Assembly (NCBI GenBank): GCA_016211105.1
Contig: JACQSX010000035.1
Coordinates: 54,260-118,259 of the forward strand
DNA from: Acidobacteriota bacterium
GTDB lineage: Bacteria > Acidobacteriota > UBA6911 > JACQSX01
DNA: 64,000 bases
Reading direction: 5' to 3'
Below are positions 34,332-44,499 of this stretch, piece by piece. A program made the translations under genes and the position numbers. The notes under the pieces are model-generated. The model made no database searches, had not been told where the DNA came from, and was given only the letters and a program-made list of their open reading frames with translations. Within the stretch, counting starts at the first letter, position 1; each line of letters opens with the position of its first letter.

Positions 34332-36167
34332 TTATTTCATTGCCGCGGTGATCAGGTTGGGTTGCCGGTTTCTCTGCGGAGTTTGGAGCTTCTCGTAATA
34401 CGCTCTAAAAATAGATCCCGCCACAGGAGCCGCGGCTTGGCCGCCATACCCTCCTCGCTGCAGAAGCACTGCCACTACAATTTGTGGGTCGTTCCTGGGA
34501 GCAAACCCGACAAACCAAGCGTTACTCTCAAAATTCGCACGCCGCGCGTTTCCCAGCCTTTGCTTGGCGGCATTGCTGATGGTCTGCGCTGTCCCAGTTT
34601 TGCCGCAAACATCGAATCCCGGCACCACCGCCGCATGTCCGGTACCGCCGGCGTTCACTACTCCCCACATGCTCTCTTTGAGAAATTCAATGTGCTCACG
34701 ATTCCAGGAATATTCGACTGCCTTGAACCTGGCATCATTGTCGGAATGAGGAGTACGCACGACATGCGGGACCGCAAAATGCCCGCCTAGCGCAATCCCT
34801 CCGATCGCCCGCGCCATCTGGATCGGAGTGATGCTCACAGCTCCCTGCCCCACTGCCACAGAAATTGTTTCACCGGCATACCATTTTTCGTGATACACAC
34901 GCTCTTTCCATTCCGCCGAAGGCATCACTCCCGTGGTTTCATTGGGGAGATCGATTTCGGTAGGAACACCTAAACCGCTCATGCGCGCATAACTGCTGAT
35001 GGTGTCAATCCCCATGTTCATTCCCAGGCGGTAGAAAAACACGTTGCACGACTGCACGATGGCTTCCCTCAGATCCACCAGACCGTGTCCACCCTCATGG
35101 CATCGAAAGTAATGCCCGTAGAGCGTCGCGCCTCCCGGACAATAGACGGAAGTTTGCGGGCTCAGCAGTCCTCTCTCCAACCCCGCGAGCGTCATTACGA
35201 TCTTAAACACCGAGCCGGGAGAAAACGTATTTTGAATCGCGCGGTTCTGCATCGGGTTGTCCGGATTTTCAATCAGCTCCTTCCATTCGCCTGCGCTGAT
35301 ACGAACTGCAAAACGATTGGGATCAAAGCCCGGTTTGCTCACCATCGCCAGGACCTCTCCATTGCGAGGATCAAGCGCTATCAGCGCTCCAACCTCATCG
35401 CTCATCTGCTCCTCAGCAATCATCTGGAGATCCAAATCAAGAGTCAGGTTCAATTCCTCACCGATGCGGCTAGGTGTTTTTTCCAATTCGGCTCTCACCT
35501 TGCCCAGGCTATTAACCAGTACTTTCAATTGGCCATCCGTACCGCTGAGTGTCCGGTTGTAGAAACGTTCCACACCGAACTTACCAACGATATCACCCGG
35601 TTTGGAACCTTGATATTCGGCGCCCTTCAACTGCGACTCAGAAACCTCGCCTACATAGCCCAACAGGTGCGCCGCCAGCGAGCCATATCGGTAAACTCGC
35701 TTCGGTTCCTCAAAGATTTTGATTTCCGGATGCTCCGCCTGGTGGCTTTGGATATACGCGATGTCTTCCAAAGTCACGTTTTCTTTGATCACGACTGGGT
35801 GAAAAACCGGGTAGCGCCGTAACTGTCTCAGGCGCGATTCCAACTGTTCCGGCGAAATGATGTCTCCGCTTTGCAAAAAGCGGGCCAAGTTGGAGACGTC
35901 GCTGATTTCGTCGCGATAGACCACGATGTCCACCGATTTAACGTTTTCCACCAGAGGCCTTCCATCACGATCGAAAATGACCCCACGCGGGCCAATCAAG
36001 GGAACAATGCGTACCCGATTTTTTTCGGAAAGCCCCATGTAATAGTCGTGATTGAGAATGGTCAAACGCCAAAGCTGAACGGAAAAAAGCGCAAAAATCA
36101 AACACACGGTTATCTTCAAAAAGACAACCCGTGCCTGTAATTGACGGTTATCCTGATTAATCGGCAT
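34332..36167 (-). CDS. mrdA: Penicillin-binding protein 2 (elongation-specific transpeptidase)
   Basis: The 611-aa class B PBP has a single membrane anchor (about residues 14-32), a pedestal/dimerisation domain beginning IGPRGVIFDRDGRPL, and a transpeptidase domain. The Ser-x-x-Lys motif lies in SPGSVFKIV, the SxN motif in SCNVF and the KTG motif in CGKTGTAQ. It cross-links peptidoglycan during rod elongation, working with RodA and MreC. The start overlaps the mreD stop by 11 nt. Confidence 0.96.
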   Translation of the reverse strand: MPINQDNRQLQARVVFLKITVCLIFALFSVQLWRLTILNHDYYMGLSEKNRVRIVPLIGPRGVIFDRDGRPLVENVKSVDIVVYRDEISDVSNLARFLQSGDIISPEQLESRLRQLRRYPVFHPVVIKENVTLEDIAYIQSHQAEHPEIKIFEEPKRVYRYGSLAAHLLGYVGEVSESQLKGAEYQGSKPGDIVGKFGVERFYNRTLSGTDGQLKVLVNSLGKVRAELEKTPSRIGEELNLTLDLDLQMIAEEQMSDEVGALIALDPRNGEVLAMVSKPGFDPNRFAVRISAGEWKELIENPDNPMQNRAIQNTFSPGSVFKIVMTLAGLERGLLSPQTSVYCPGGATLYGHYFRCHEGGHGLVDLREAIVQSCNVFFYRLGMNMGIDTISSYARMSGLGVPTEIDLPNETTGVMPSAEWKERVYHEKWYAGETISVAVGQGAVSITPIQMARAIGGIALGGHFAVPHVVRTPHSDNDARFKAVEYSWNREHIEFLKESMWGVVNAGGTGHAAVVPGFDVCGKTGTAQTISNAAKQRLGNARRANFESNAWFVGFAPRNDPQIVVAVLLQRGGYGGQAAAPVAGSIFRAYYEKLQTPQRNRQPNLITAAMK

Positions 36168-36657
36168 ATGGTCTTGCCAATTGTTTATCCGTCCCGCGGC
36201 GTAGTCGATCTACCACCTGAAACAACACCAATGCTCCTAATGACGTACAGACCGCTTGGATAAGTGAGGTCCGAACAAAATCAGCACGTATTGGTTGCCC
36301 CAAAATATACAGCAACCCGCCAATGATTGCCATATTGAGCAGTGACGCGCACAAAACCGCCAGAAAACGAAGCCAGGTTGAGTCCAATACGATATACCGA
36401 CGGGCCGTTGCGGCTGCGAAGCCAATCACTGTTTTTGAGAAACCATTCATACCGATCGACAAACCGCTGAGAACATCCTGAATCGCCCCGACGAAAAAAC
36501 CGGAGTAAACTGCAGTGAGCGGTGAGGCAATCAGACCGACGTAAACAGAGTAAAGCAGGAACAAATCCATGTACAGCAAGGCGGGCAGATACAGAGACAG
36601 CAGGTGTTCCACGACACTAATCAGCACGACCGCCGCCACGCTTCTTACGAAATTCAC
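36157..36657 (-). CDS. mreD: Rod-shape-determining protein MreD
   Basis: The 166-aa integral membrane protein has five to six hydrophobic segments and the family's spacing (ALLYMDLFLLYSVYVGLIASPLTAVYSGFFVGAIQDVLSG). It is a component of the elongasome that holds MreC. It overlaps mreC by 4 nt and mrdA by 11 nt, so all three are coupled. Confidence 0.9.
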   Translation of the reverse strand: MNFVRSVAAVVLISVVEHLLSLYLPALLYMDLFLLYSVYVGLIASPLTAVYSGFFVGAIQDVLSGLSIGMNGFSKTVIGFAAATARRYIVLDSTWLRFLAVLCASLLNMAIIGGLLYILGQPIRADFVRTSLIQAVCTSLGALVLFQVVDRLRRGTDKQLARPYAD

Positions 36658-37475
36658 TGCCTGTAACGATAGTCGGTCAGCACCAGGACTTCCTGCACGT
36701 TGGCAAGATTGACCGCGGGTTTGAGGGTAATTTCCTTAGAAATTTGCGTGGTGTTGTAAGCGGTAATGACCCGACCCACAGGCAGACCCGGGGGATAGAT
36801 GCGATCCGTACCGGAGGTCAGTGCCAGGTCGCCGGCATGGACCTGTTCCTGGCTGGAAACGTAGCGGATACTGAGCGTTTCATTCCCGTTTCCCTGGGCG
36901 ATCCCCTGAATCCGGCTCTCGCCCACAAGAACGCCGGCAGCAGCGCCCATGTTGGTAATCAGTTCCACTTCCGAAGTCCTTGCCGCGACACTCAGGATCC
37001 TTCCTACAATCCCCAGCGGGGTAATGACCGCGTCGTCCGCCCGCACCGTGTCGTTACTGCCAATATTAAGAAAAAACGTGGATTTCCAGAAAGGCGGGCT
37101 CTTGCCAACCACGCGCGCCCCTACGGTTTGATACTGGAATTGCGATTGAAACTTCTGGTAGCTTTCCATCCGCAGGTACAGGCGGTTGAGTTCCTGCAGT
37201 CGTTGTAAATCTACGCGTAGTTGCTGGATCTCCTGTTGCAAGCGACGGTTCTGTTTGCGCGTTCCGACGAGACTCACATAGTCATCCCAAACCCGCAATG
37301 TCTGGTGACACAGATAAGAGCTACTGGAAATTACCGGGGAGATCAACGTCAAGGTCCAGCCTTTCAACAGGCTTTGCCCCGATCTGGTTCGTAATTGCAC
37401 CGACAGCAGAAAAATATTGAAAATGAGCAGCGAGATAAGGTTCACCACCGGCCGGCTTAAAACGCTGCGGATCAT
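36654..37475 (-). CDS. mreC: Rod-shape-determining protein MreC
   Basis: This 273-aa bitopic protein has an N-terminal membrane segment (residues 10-27) and a coiled coil ([28 protein letters not shown]). The periplasmic beta-domain follows, including [42 protein letters not shown]. MreC dimers activate PBP2 in the elongation complex. It overlaps mreB and mreD by 4 nt each. Confidence 0.94.
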   Translation of the reverse strand: MIRSVLSRPVVNLISLLIFNIFLLSVQLRTRSGQSLLKGWTLTLISPVISSSSYLCHQTLRVWDDYVSLVGTRKQNRRLQQEIQQLRVDLQRLQELNRLYLRMESYQKFQSQFQYQTVGARVVGKSPPFWKSTFFLNIGSNDTVRADDAVITPLGIVGRILSVAARTSEVELITNMGAAAGVLVGESRIQGIAQGNGNETLSIRYVSSQEQVHAGDLALTSGTDRIYPPGLPVGRVITAYNTTQISKEITLKPAVNLANVQEVLVLTDYRYRQ

Positions 37476-38497
37476 TCCAGGCTAACTCGTTTCAGCAATG
37501 CCATGTCACTGAGCATCTTTCCAGTTCCAAGCACTACCGAGGAAAGCGGATCTTCGGCCAAAAAGACGGGCAATCCCGTTTCTTCCATTAAGCGTTTGTC
37601 CAAATTTCTCAAGAGCGCGCCCCCGCCGGTCAGGACAATGCCCCTGTCGACAATGTCTGCCGACAACTCGGGCGGCGTGCGCTCCAGAGCCACGCGCACG
37701 GCGTTGACAATGGTGGCAGTGCAATCCGCGAGTGCTTCGCGAACTTCAGTATCTGTGATGGTGACAGTCTTGGGAATGCCTTCAATTAAATTGCGCCCTT
37801 TAATTTCCATCGTCAATTCTTCATCGAGCGGACTGGCGGAGCCCAACATGATTTTCACCTGCTCGGCGGTGCGCTCGCCAATTAAGAGATTATGCTTGCG
37901 CTTGATGTATTGCACGATTGCTTCGTCCATTTCGTTGCCTGCCAGACGCACCGAGCGGCTGTAGACAATCCCAGAAAGGGAGATTACCGCGATGTCGGTG
38001 GTACCGCCGCCGATATCCACGATCATGTTTCCGGAAGGCTCTGTGATGGGTAAACCCGCGCCGATGGCGGCCATCATCGCCTGTTCCACCAGATATACTT
38101 CGCTGGCCCGCGCGCGCAGGGCCGATTCTCTCACTGCTCGTTTTTCCACCTGAGTAATCTCAGAAGGGATGCCGATCACAATTCGCGGAGAAATCAGATG
38201 ATTGCGGTTGTGGGCTTTCCTGATGAAATAATTGAGCATTTCCTCGGTAACATCGAAGTCGGCGATGACTCCATCCTTCATCGGCTTGATGGCGACGATG
38301 TTTCCCGGGGTCCGCCCCAGCATCTCTTTAGCCTCTTTGCCCACCGCGCACACTTTGTTGGTGATTTTGTTGATCGCCACGATGGAAGGCTCGTTAACGA
38401 TGATTCCTTTGCCCTTGGCAAAAACCAACGTGTTGGCGGTTCCCAGGTCGATGGCAAGGTCATTGGAGAAGGCGCCAAAGAGCGAACGGAAATTCAT
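37472..38497 (-). CDS. mreB: Actin-like cytoskeletal protein MreB
   Basis: This 341-aa MreB polymerises with ATP beneath the inner membrane and guides lateral wall synthesis. It has phosphate-1 motif [10 protein letters not shown], the family segment [10 protein letters not shown], phosphate-2 [13 protein letters not shown], and adenosine motif [15 protein letters not shown]. The N-terminal [10 protein letters not shown] is a short amphipathic membrane anchor. ATG 38497 is preferred because GAGG lies just upstream; the longer TTG form at 38509 would overlap the GGDEF gene. Confidence 0.97.
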   Translation of the reverse strand: MNFRSLFGAFSNDLAIDLGTANTLVFAKGKGIIVNEPSIVAINKITNKVCAVGKEAKEMLGRTPGNIVAIKPMKDGVIADFDVTEEMLNYFIRKAHNRNHLISPRIVIGIPSEITQVEKRAVRESALRARASEVYLVEQAMMAAIGAGLPITEPSGNMIVDIGGGTTDIAVISLSGIVYSRSVRLAGNEMDEAIVQYIKRKHNLLIGERTAEQVKIMLGSASPLDEELTMEIKGRNLIEGIPKTVTITDTEVREALADCTATIVNAVRVALERTPPELSADIVDRGIVLTGGGALLRNLDKRLMEETGLPVFLAEDPLSSVVLGTGKMLSDMALLKRVSLE

Positions 38498-38505
38498 TTC
38501 ACCTC

Positions 38506-39774
38506 TCAAACTGCAATTCTAACTGTGTTTTTCTGCAAATTCTTCGCTTCATACATCGCCCCATCTGCTTTCCGGATCAGGTCATCTACGCAAAAGCCGT
38601 GCTCCGGATAGCCGGCGATGCCGATACTCACGGTGATGCGGATGTTGCGCCTCTGGTCTGACCCGAAAACGTGGGATTCTACGGATTTCCGAACGCGCTC
38701 CGCGATGGCTTGCGCGCCGCCAGGACTGGTTTCGGCCAACACAATCACAAATTCATCGCCGCCATAACGGATGACTACATCAGATTCACGCACAATAGAA
38801 GCAAATTGGCGGCCGATTTCCACCAGCGTGTCGCTTCCCGCCATATGCCCATGATTATCGTTCACAGCCTTGAACCAATCAATATCGATAAACAAGATGG
38901 ATACACTTTTGTTGTAGCGCGCGCAACGGCGGATCTCGTTCATTAGAAACTCGCGCAGGTACCGATAATTGTAAAGGGACGTCAACGTATCGGTAAACGT
39001 CAGCCGGTCCTTCTCGATCAGCATGTCGACGTGGTGAAACGCCGACCCCAAGAAGATCGCTGCTTCGCTAAGAACCCGCCCATAATGCGACGCCTCATAA
39101 CCCGCGGCTTGGCAGCAAAGGGCTCCGCTAACCACTCCATTCTTGATCAGGGGAACACACACAAGATCGTCCGCCATGCCGATCTGTCCCTGCAAGACAC
39201 GCTCTTTCCCCCGGATGAACTCCTCCAGATAGGAGATTAACTTGCCGGTTTCGACCTTCCATGCAGGGGATAGAAACACCGTCTTCCAGTTCCGCTCTTG
39301 CTCCTGAATATGGACCGACCAGTTCACCCCAGGGAGGCGCGCCTGCAGAGTTTCCGCCACGTAGGCGCAAACACTATCGTAGTCACGTCTCGTTTCCAGC
39401 AGCTCCAGCACGTGCGCGCACTGCGCCAGCAGGTTTTCGGGGCAATGTCGGGGTATCCCTCGCTCTAACTCTTCGAAGAAATTGTCAGGAAGAGGTAAGA
39501 AAAAATGTTCGGTGAATCCTTTCTGTCGCGAACCTGTCGACGCCTGCCGATGAAAACGAGCCGAAAAGGTCATCAATTGCGCCTGAGGAAACAAGTGGGA
39601 GAATATTACGGCTGGCGGCATCTTTTCATCCCATTCACACAGAACCGCGCCGATGCGCCGGCGTTGGAATTCCGTCAGCGATTCAAACTGTGTCATGGGA
39701 TACACCAAGACCGTAGGAGGTACAGGCAACAAAAGTCCTTGAGTTTCGGGTTGGCGATAGAGAACCAGGATCAT
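38506..39774 (-). CDS. GAF-like/GGDEF diguanylate cyclase in the mre operon
   Basis: The 422-aa protein ends in a GGDEF domain (from about residue 255). The active site is [10 protein letters not shown], and the inhibitory I-site RxxD occurs five residues before it ([14 protein letters not shown]), so it should make c-di-GMP under product control. Residues about 130-250 look like a GAF-type sensor ([19 protein letters not shown]). The N-terminal ~100 residues are not recognised. There is no membrane segment, so it is cytosolic. It lies between a FecR-domain gene (4-nt overlap) and mreB, 8 nt away. Confidence 0.9.
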   Translation of the reverse strand: MILVLYRQPETQGLLLPVPPTVLVYPMTQFESLTEFQRRRIGAVLCEWDEKMPPAVIFSHLFPQAQLMTFSARFHRQASTGSRQKGFTEHFFLPLPDNFFEELERGIPRHCPENLLAQCAHVLELLETRRDYDSVCAYVAETLQARLPGVNWSVHIQEQERNWKTVFLSPAWKVETGKLISYLEEFIRGKERVLQGQIGMADDLVCVPLIKNGVVSGALCCQAAGYEASHYGRVLSEAAIFLGSAFHHVDMLIEKDRLTFTDTLTSLYNYRYLREFLMNEIRRCARYNKSVSILFIDIDWFKAVNDNHGHMAGSDTLVEIGRQFASIVRESDVVIRYGGDEFVIVLAETSPGGAQAIAERVRKSVESHVFGSDQRRNIRITVSIGIAGYPEHGFCVDDLIRKADGAMYEAKNLQKNTVRIAV

Positions 39775-41015
39775 TTGATGGGAAGCGTTTTGGAAATGAT
39801 GTTTCCTGTGATGTCGCGTGCTACCACCACCAGACTCGTGGCGTTTCCTACCGGATCGGTGAATACCTTGAATTGACCGTCCGCTCGGATGTCAACGTTC
39901 TTGCCGTTGACGGTCAATCTGACTCCCGGTTCGGTCCTGCCGACCAGCTCGAAGATTTCTCCCATCTGGACTACTTTCTCCACCTCCAAGCGGATGGGAT
40001 TGCCATACCCTTTGGTCTTCGCCGAAGAGATAAAGAACTTGGAGGAGCGTGGACTGGCGCTTTCCACCCCCTTATCGTCGATCGAGAAGATCTGCCAGTA
40101 GTACGTACCCGGCGTCAGGTTGGTAAGGCGAAACTTGGTATCTTGTAAGACTAGATTGTAACGGGGCCTCAGAAATGTCGGTTGATCGGAGACACGCAAG
40201 CGATACTGCTTTATTCCCGCGACCGGTTTCCAGCGCAAATCCACCTGAGCCGGAAGCTTTTCCAGCAACAGAGACTCCGCATCTTCAGGCTGGATGATCT
40301 CCGGGGACGGAGGCATCTGGCGGACGGGATTCATACCCAAACGGCCTGAAACGGCCACCTGTTCGTTGGGATTGAGCAATACCGTTTTCTTATCCTTCTT
40401 ACTGAATACTTCGGCCTTTCCGCCCCAGACGTAAAATTCTGATTCTCCGGCGTCTTTGTTGCGTCGTCCGGTCGCATCCGTACTGGAGGCCAATGCTGCC
40501 TCTGCTTCCTCGGTGGCCAACTTTACGGATGTGTCCTTGTTCTTACGCTCTGGAGTGCTCATGCGCACTTCGCCGGTAGTAATTTCCCCCTTAATCGTAT
40601 GAGCTTCCGTGGCCGGATTCATGTAGCTTTCCGATACGACATACAGGGTATTCTCGTTGACCACCGCGTAGGTGCCGTCAAAGTAGATGATCTTACAATT
40701 GGCTCTTGGACCGGTGGAGATGACATCTCCCATGTTAAGCACTTTTACCCGCTGTGCCGAAATCCAATTCGTCTGATTCACCTGTTTAATTCGAACGTCT
40801 CCCTGGATCTCCACGAAACGGGCCGGCCTGGACTCCCGTGTCCGAAGCTCCTGTTCCCGCGTTTCCACTGACCTCGCGAGATAGCGGAATGCGTAGAACG
40901 CACCTGCGGCGAGGGACGCAAGCAGGAGCATCAAACCCCAAAATTTCAGGGTGCGGTAGGAAACAGTGAACCACTCAATGAAACCTTCACCGGAATTGTA
41001 ATCCTTTGATGGCAT
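39771..41015 (-). CDS. Membrane-anchored FecR-domain protein, first gene of the mre operon
   Basis: This 414-aa protein has one membrane segment (about residues 24-46). A periplasmic FecR-like beta domain follows: EIQGDVRIKQVNQTNWISAQRVKVLNMGDVISTGPRANCKIIYFDG, a pattern of exported FecR/LysM-associated proteins. A fibronectin-III-like segment (DLRWKPVAGIKQYRLRVSDQPTF...YYWQIFSIDDKG) comes next, then a final short beta domain (GRTEPGVRLTVNGKNVDIRADGQFKVF). It may bind wall or envelope ligands; it is not a sigma regulator, since no sigma gene is adjacent. Its stop overlaps the cyclase start by 4 nt. Confidence 0.85.
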   Translation of the reverse strand: MPSKDYNSGEGFIEWFTVSYRTLKFWGLMLLLASLAAGAFYAFRYLARSVETREQELRTRESRPARFVEIQGDVRIKQVNQTNWISAQRVKVLNMGDVISTGPRANCKIIYFDGTYAVVNENTLYVVSESYMNPATEAHTIKGEITTGEVRMSTPERKNKDTSVKLATEEAEAALASSTDATGRRNKDAGESEFYVWGGKAEVFSKKDKKTVLLNPNEQVAVSGRLGMNPVRQMPPSPEIIQPEDAESLLLEKLPAQVDLRWKPVAGIKQYRLRVSDQPTFLRPRYNLVLQDTKFRLTNLTPGTYYWQIFSIDDKGVESASPRSSKFFISSAKTKGYGNPIRLEVEKVVQMGEIFELVGRTEPGVRLTVNGKNVDIRADGQFKVFTDPVGNATSLVVVARDITGNIISKTLPIK

Positions 41016-41164
41016 GGGCGCCTACGGCACAACCTTAAGCTAACACGGCGGTTTCCAGGCTTCAACTACGAGCATCACATTTTTCAGATCTATCAGATCG
41101 AAAAGCACCAAGGTTTTCTAGATTCATGACCTCGATTCGGCTTCCTGACTCTATTAGGTTCCTT

Positions 41165-41170
41165 TATAAT
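41165..41170 (+). promoter_or_regulatory. -10 element (TATAAT) for the PpiD-like gene
   Basis: A perfect TATAAT lies 33 nt before the ATG; a matching -35 at 17 nt is poor, the nearest candidate (CTGACT, 41145-41150) being too close. Confidence 0.4.
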
Positions 41171-41202
41171 AGATGTTTTGGAGTTCATTGGAGGTTCTTC
41201 GA

Positions 41203-43119
41203 ATGTTGGACTGGATGCGCCGGACGCGCAAGCGACTGAATTGGATTTTATGGCTTGTGATTATTGGCTTGGGAGCTGGAATGGTGTTGTTATTCGTAGA
41301 CCGTCCCGGTCCGACCGATATCCCTCTCGGCCATGAAGAGGTCGCCAGCGTCGACGGTCACCCTATCACGGCCCAAGAATTTCGGCAGACTTACTCACGC
41401 ATGTACGATATTTACCGTCAGGCGTACAACCTGAACTCCAGCAACTCCAATGTGTTGAAGGCGCTTGGACTCGACAAGCAAGTACTGAACCAACTCGTCA
41501 GCAGCCAAGTGATCCTGCTGGAGGCGGATAAGATGGGAATCAGCGCTACGGATGAGGAAGTGTTCGACGTCATTCGCAAGATCCCCGCGTTCCAGGAAAA
41601 CGGCAACTTTATCGGTTCCGTGCGATACGCACAAATTCTAAAGGCGAACAATACGACGCCGGCGGAGTTTGAAGAGGGTATCCACAGGGATATCGTCCGG
41701 GAAAAATTCCAAGGCGTGATTACTGACCCTGTCATCGTTACTGCAGATGACGTACGGGCAGAATATGCCAGTCGTAACCAGGAAGCGGTCATTCAATTTG
41801 TTGCTCTGGACCCAGCCGAGACAGAAAAGACGCTCCACCCGAACGAAGCCGACCTGAAAGCCTTCTTTGAGCAGAATCGGGGGCGCTACAAGAGCACGGA
41901 GCAGCGCCGCGTCGAAGTTATGACTTTCGATGTAGGGCAGTATGCCACCAAAGTGACGATCTCGGAAGACGAGTTGAAGCGACGTTTCCAAGCCAATCCC
42001 GGGGAAGAAGAAGTCCGCGCTAGTCACATCCTCCTGAAAGTGGATGACCCGGCTAAGGAACCGGAAGTCAAACAAAAGGCAGAAAAGGTTTTAAAGGAGG
42101 CGCGCGCCGGAGCGGATTTTGCGAAACTCGCAGAAAAGTACTCCGAGGATATAAGCGGGAAGGGTTCGGGTGGGGATCTCGGATACTTCACGCGCGGCCG
42201 AATGGTTCCTGAATTTGAGAAGGTGGCCTTCTCCCTACCGGCAGGACAAATCAGCGATTTGGTTAAGACGCAATACGGCTACCACATCATCAAGGTGACC
42301 GACAAGCGTGTGCCGAGTTTCGAATCCAAACGGCCCATCCTGGAAATTGAAGCGCGCCGCGAGCAAGGTGAGCAAATCTCTGAGAAGCAAGCTAACCAGG
42401 CCTACGTGGAACTCGTCAATCATAAGAAGGACTTCAGCACAGTGGCCAAAGAATATGGCGCAGCGGTAACAACAAGCGGGCTCTTCGGCCAAAGCGAGCC
42501 GATTCAAGGATTAGGAACACCGGCAGAATTCAGCGCTCAGGTCTTTCAGATCAAGAACAAGGGTGAACTGGGAAGGCCTTACAAGGCCTGGCGGGGCTGG
42601 TTAATCCCTCGTCTGGTGGATATCGTCCTGCCCGGCAATCCTGAGTTTTCTGCGGTCAAGGATCGGATAACCAACGACTACAAGCGCGAGAAGGCCCAGG
42701 ACGCTGCCAAGCAGCGGGCTTTCGATATCGCCGCTGCGGCCAAGGATGGCAATCTCGAAGCGGCAGCCAAGAAATACACCGTGAGCATGGTTACAAGCAA
42801 ACCATTCAAAAAAGATACAGCAGTGGATCCCTCCCTGGGAGCAAGCCAGGAAATCTCCTCTAAAGCACTTGCCATGAGTCCCGGCGAGGTGGCGCAGCCA
42901 ATTCAGGTTGGATCGAAATATGTGGTGTTCAAATTGAAAGAAAAGACACCGGTGGACATGACCAAGTTCGAAATGGAAAAAGAGAATTTGCGCCAGACGT
43001 TGCTCAATCAGAAGAAGAACAACCTGTTCTCCAGTTATATCGCCTTCCTGGTTGAAAAGCGGAGAGCAGAAAACAAAATCACCGTAAATCAGAACTTGAT
43101 CGACCAAATCGTAGGTTAA
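41203..43119 (+). CDS. SurA/PpiD-like peptidyl-prolyl cis-trans isomerase
   Basis: The 638-aa envelope foldase has an N-terminal membrane anchor (about residues 14-32), a SurA_N-like helical region (VDGHPITAQEFRQTYSRM...) and a parvulin domain at about 270-365 (RASHILLKVDDPAKEP, KYSEDISGKGSGGDLGYFTRGRMVPEFEKVAFSL, TQYGYHIIKV). A long helical C-terminus with a second parvulin-like half follows. The architecture matches PpiD, which helps exported proteins fold at the translocon. ATG 41203 is chosen for GGAGG nine bases upstream; the frame also opens at 41173. A tRNA gene follows 18 nt later. Confidence 0.92.
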   Translation: MLDWMRRTRKRLNWILWLVIIGLGAGMVLLFVDRPGPTDIPLGHEEVASVDGHPITAQEFRQTYSRMYDIYRQAYNLNSSNSNVLKALGLDKQVLNQLVSSQVILLEADKMGISATDEEVFDVIRKIPAFQENGNFIGSVRYAQILKANNTTPAEFEEGIHRDIVREKFQGVITDPVIVTADDVRAEYASRNQEAVIQFVALDPAETEKTLHPNEADLKAFFEQNRGRYKSTEQRRVEVMTFDVGQYATKVTISEDELKRRFQANPGEEEVRASHILLKVDDPAKEPEVKQKAEKVLKEARAGADFAKLAEKYSEDISGKGSGGDLGYFTRGRMVPEFEKVAFSLPAGQISDLVKTQYGYHIIKVTDKRVPSFESKRPILEIEARREQGEQISEKQANQAYVELVNHKKDFSTVAKEYGAAVTTSGLFGQSEPIQGLGTPAEFSAQVFQIKNKGELGRPYKAWRGWLIPRLVDIVLPGNPEFSAVKDRITNDYKREKAQDAAKQRAFDIAAAAKDGNLEAAAKKYTVSMVTSKPFKKDTAVDPSLGASQEISSKALAMSPGEVAQPIQVGSKYVVFKLKEKTPVDMTKFEMEKENLRQTLLNQKKNNLFSSYIAFLVEKRRAENKITVNQNLIDQIVG

Positions 43120-43137
43120 TTTTTCGTTGTTTCCTGT

Positions 43138-43213
43138 GGGGCAGTAGCTCAGTTGGTAGAGTACCTGAATGGCATTCAGGGGGTCGTGGGTTCGAGTCCC
43201 ATCTGCTCCACCA
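43138..43213 (+). tRNA. tRNA-Ala (anticodon GGC)
   Basis: The 76-nt gene folds as a full cloverleaf. The acceptor stem is GGGGCAG/CTGCTCC with one G-U pair. The D arm is AGCTCAGTTGGTAGAGT, and the anticodon stem CCTGA/TCAGG holds the loop ATGGCAT (anticodon GGC). The T arm is GTGGGTTCGAGTCCCAT, and CCA is encoded. Confidence 0.97.
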
Positions 43214-43317
43214 GAATTTGCTTAATTCTCCATAACTTACTGCACAACAAAAAAAGGGCTCTTCACCGATTTGAATGCAAGATTGCGCGTCCTGAACAAA
43301 CGAGGAAGCGATGTAAG

Positions 43318-43402
43318 ACCAATAGTTTATGGTCTTCGGTTGTGAGGAGCCGCGCCAGCCACCTGCGTGGGCCCCAGCTCTTGGAGGGGGGCCGGCGCTC
43401 CG
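43318..43402 (+). other. GC-rich foldable segment downstream of tRNA-Ala
   Basis: The 335-nt spacer between the tRNA and the TSUP gene has no credible gene. It contains a GACCA/TGGTC hairpin (43318-43335). A longer GC-rich structure follows, in which GGAGC...GC...CC at 43346-43356 faces GGCGCTCC (43394-43401) and GGCCCC (43370-43375) faces GGGGCC (43388-43393). It could be a small RNA, part of a repeat element or neither. Confidence 0.35.
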
Positions 43403-43548
43403 TAAGTTTTGTCGACGGTTCGGAAGGCTCCCGGCAAGGCCGAGCAGCCCCTACAACGGCCAGAGCAATCGGAGCCATCCCCTAACGCCGTGAGCGGAAA
43501 TGACTTGAAAAGCTGCATACAAAACGGTCAAGAACGTAAGAAATAAAC

Positions 43549-44268
43549 ATGAAAATTTTTTACATCGCACTCCTAACTCTCATCGCCGCTGCCATCGGAA
43601 CTATCACCGGTTTTGGCACGTCAACGCTCATGATTCCAGTGTTGGTGATATTTTCCCCGCCGGTCGAGGCGATATTTTTGGTGGCGATTATTCATTGGTT
43701 CGGCAACATTTGGAAAGTTGCGCTGTTTCGTTCCGGTTTTAATTTGCGACTCCTGGCACTCTTTGGTGTCGTCGGTCTTGCCACAAGCTATCTCGGAGCT
43801 TTTGTATCGCTTGGCGCGAATGAACAAGTCCTGCTCCGCTTTCTCGGAGCGTTTCTCTCAAGCTACGCACTCTTTTTGATATTTCAGTCAAAATTCAAAA
43901 TTCCTGCCGGAAACCTAACAGCATTATCAGGCGGAGCATTGTCGGGATTTTTCGCCGGAATGTTCGGTATTGGCGGAGCAATCCGCAGTATGTCTTTGAT
44001 CGCTTTTGACCTACCAAAGGCGGTCTATATCGCCACTGCCGGAGCAATCGGGCTGTTGGTAGATTCAACTCGTATCATTACCTACTTCACCGGAGGCGCA
44101 ACGCTTTCAAAAGAACTCTGGTACGGATTACTCCTCTTTATTCCAATTTCGTTCGCAGGAGCGCAGATTGCCAAAAAGATCGTGGATAAAATCCCGCAAA
44201 ATCAATTTCGTATAGTCATAGCTGTTTTTCTGTTTGCGATTGGTGCGAAATTGATTTTGTCTCCGTAG
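43549..44268 (+). CDS. TSUP (TauE/SafE) family membrane exporter
   Basis: This 239-aa protein has seven to eight hydrophobic segments in the two-repeat arrangement of the TSUP family (TITGFGTSTLMIPVLVIFSPPVEAIFLVAIIHW; ALSGGALSGFFAGMFGIGGAIRSMSLI). Members export sulfite, sulfoacetate or other organic anions; the substrate is unknown. Base composition and codon choice are visibly more AT-rich than in the neighbours (AAA, ATT and TTT are common), so the gene may have come by transfer. It stands alone between the tRNA and a convergent permease. Confidence 0.85.
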   Translation: MKIFYIALLTLIAAAIGTITGFGTSTLMIPVLVIFSPPVEAIFLVAIIHWFGNIWKVALFRSGFNLRLLALFGVVGLATSYLGAFVSLGANEQVLLRFLGAFLSSYALFLIFQSKFKIPAGNLTALSGGALSGFFAGMFGIGGAIRSMSLIAFDLPKAVYIATAGAIGLLVDSTRIITYFTGGATLSKELWYGLLLFIPISFAGAQIAKKIVDKIPQNQFRIVIAVFLFAIGAKLILSP

Positions 44269-44499
44269 AGTCACCGCCAAAAAAAGGCAACCAAAACCGC
44301 TCACCGCAGGCGCCTCCAGCTTGAGCCAACCGATCATGCCCGTAGGGGGGTGACCCCGCAGGAAGTCAACGCATTCTGAACCAAAAGAATCGTGCTGCGA
44401 AGGTTTAGTGCTTCTGCGAAAACAACGCCGCGGCTGGAGTAATTTCCGTTTCCACTCACCCCGGCCTGCGAAGCTACCGCGAAGCCCGCCGGGCTCGCA

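Noticed and set aside
43138..43548. Integrative element with att duplication at tRNA-Ala
   Set aside because: No second copy of the tRNA 3' end and no integrase gene were found nearby.
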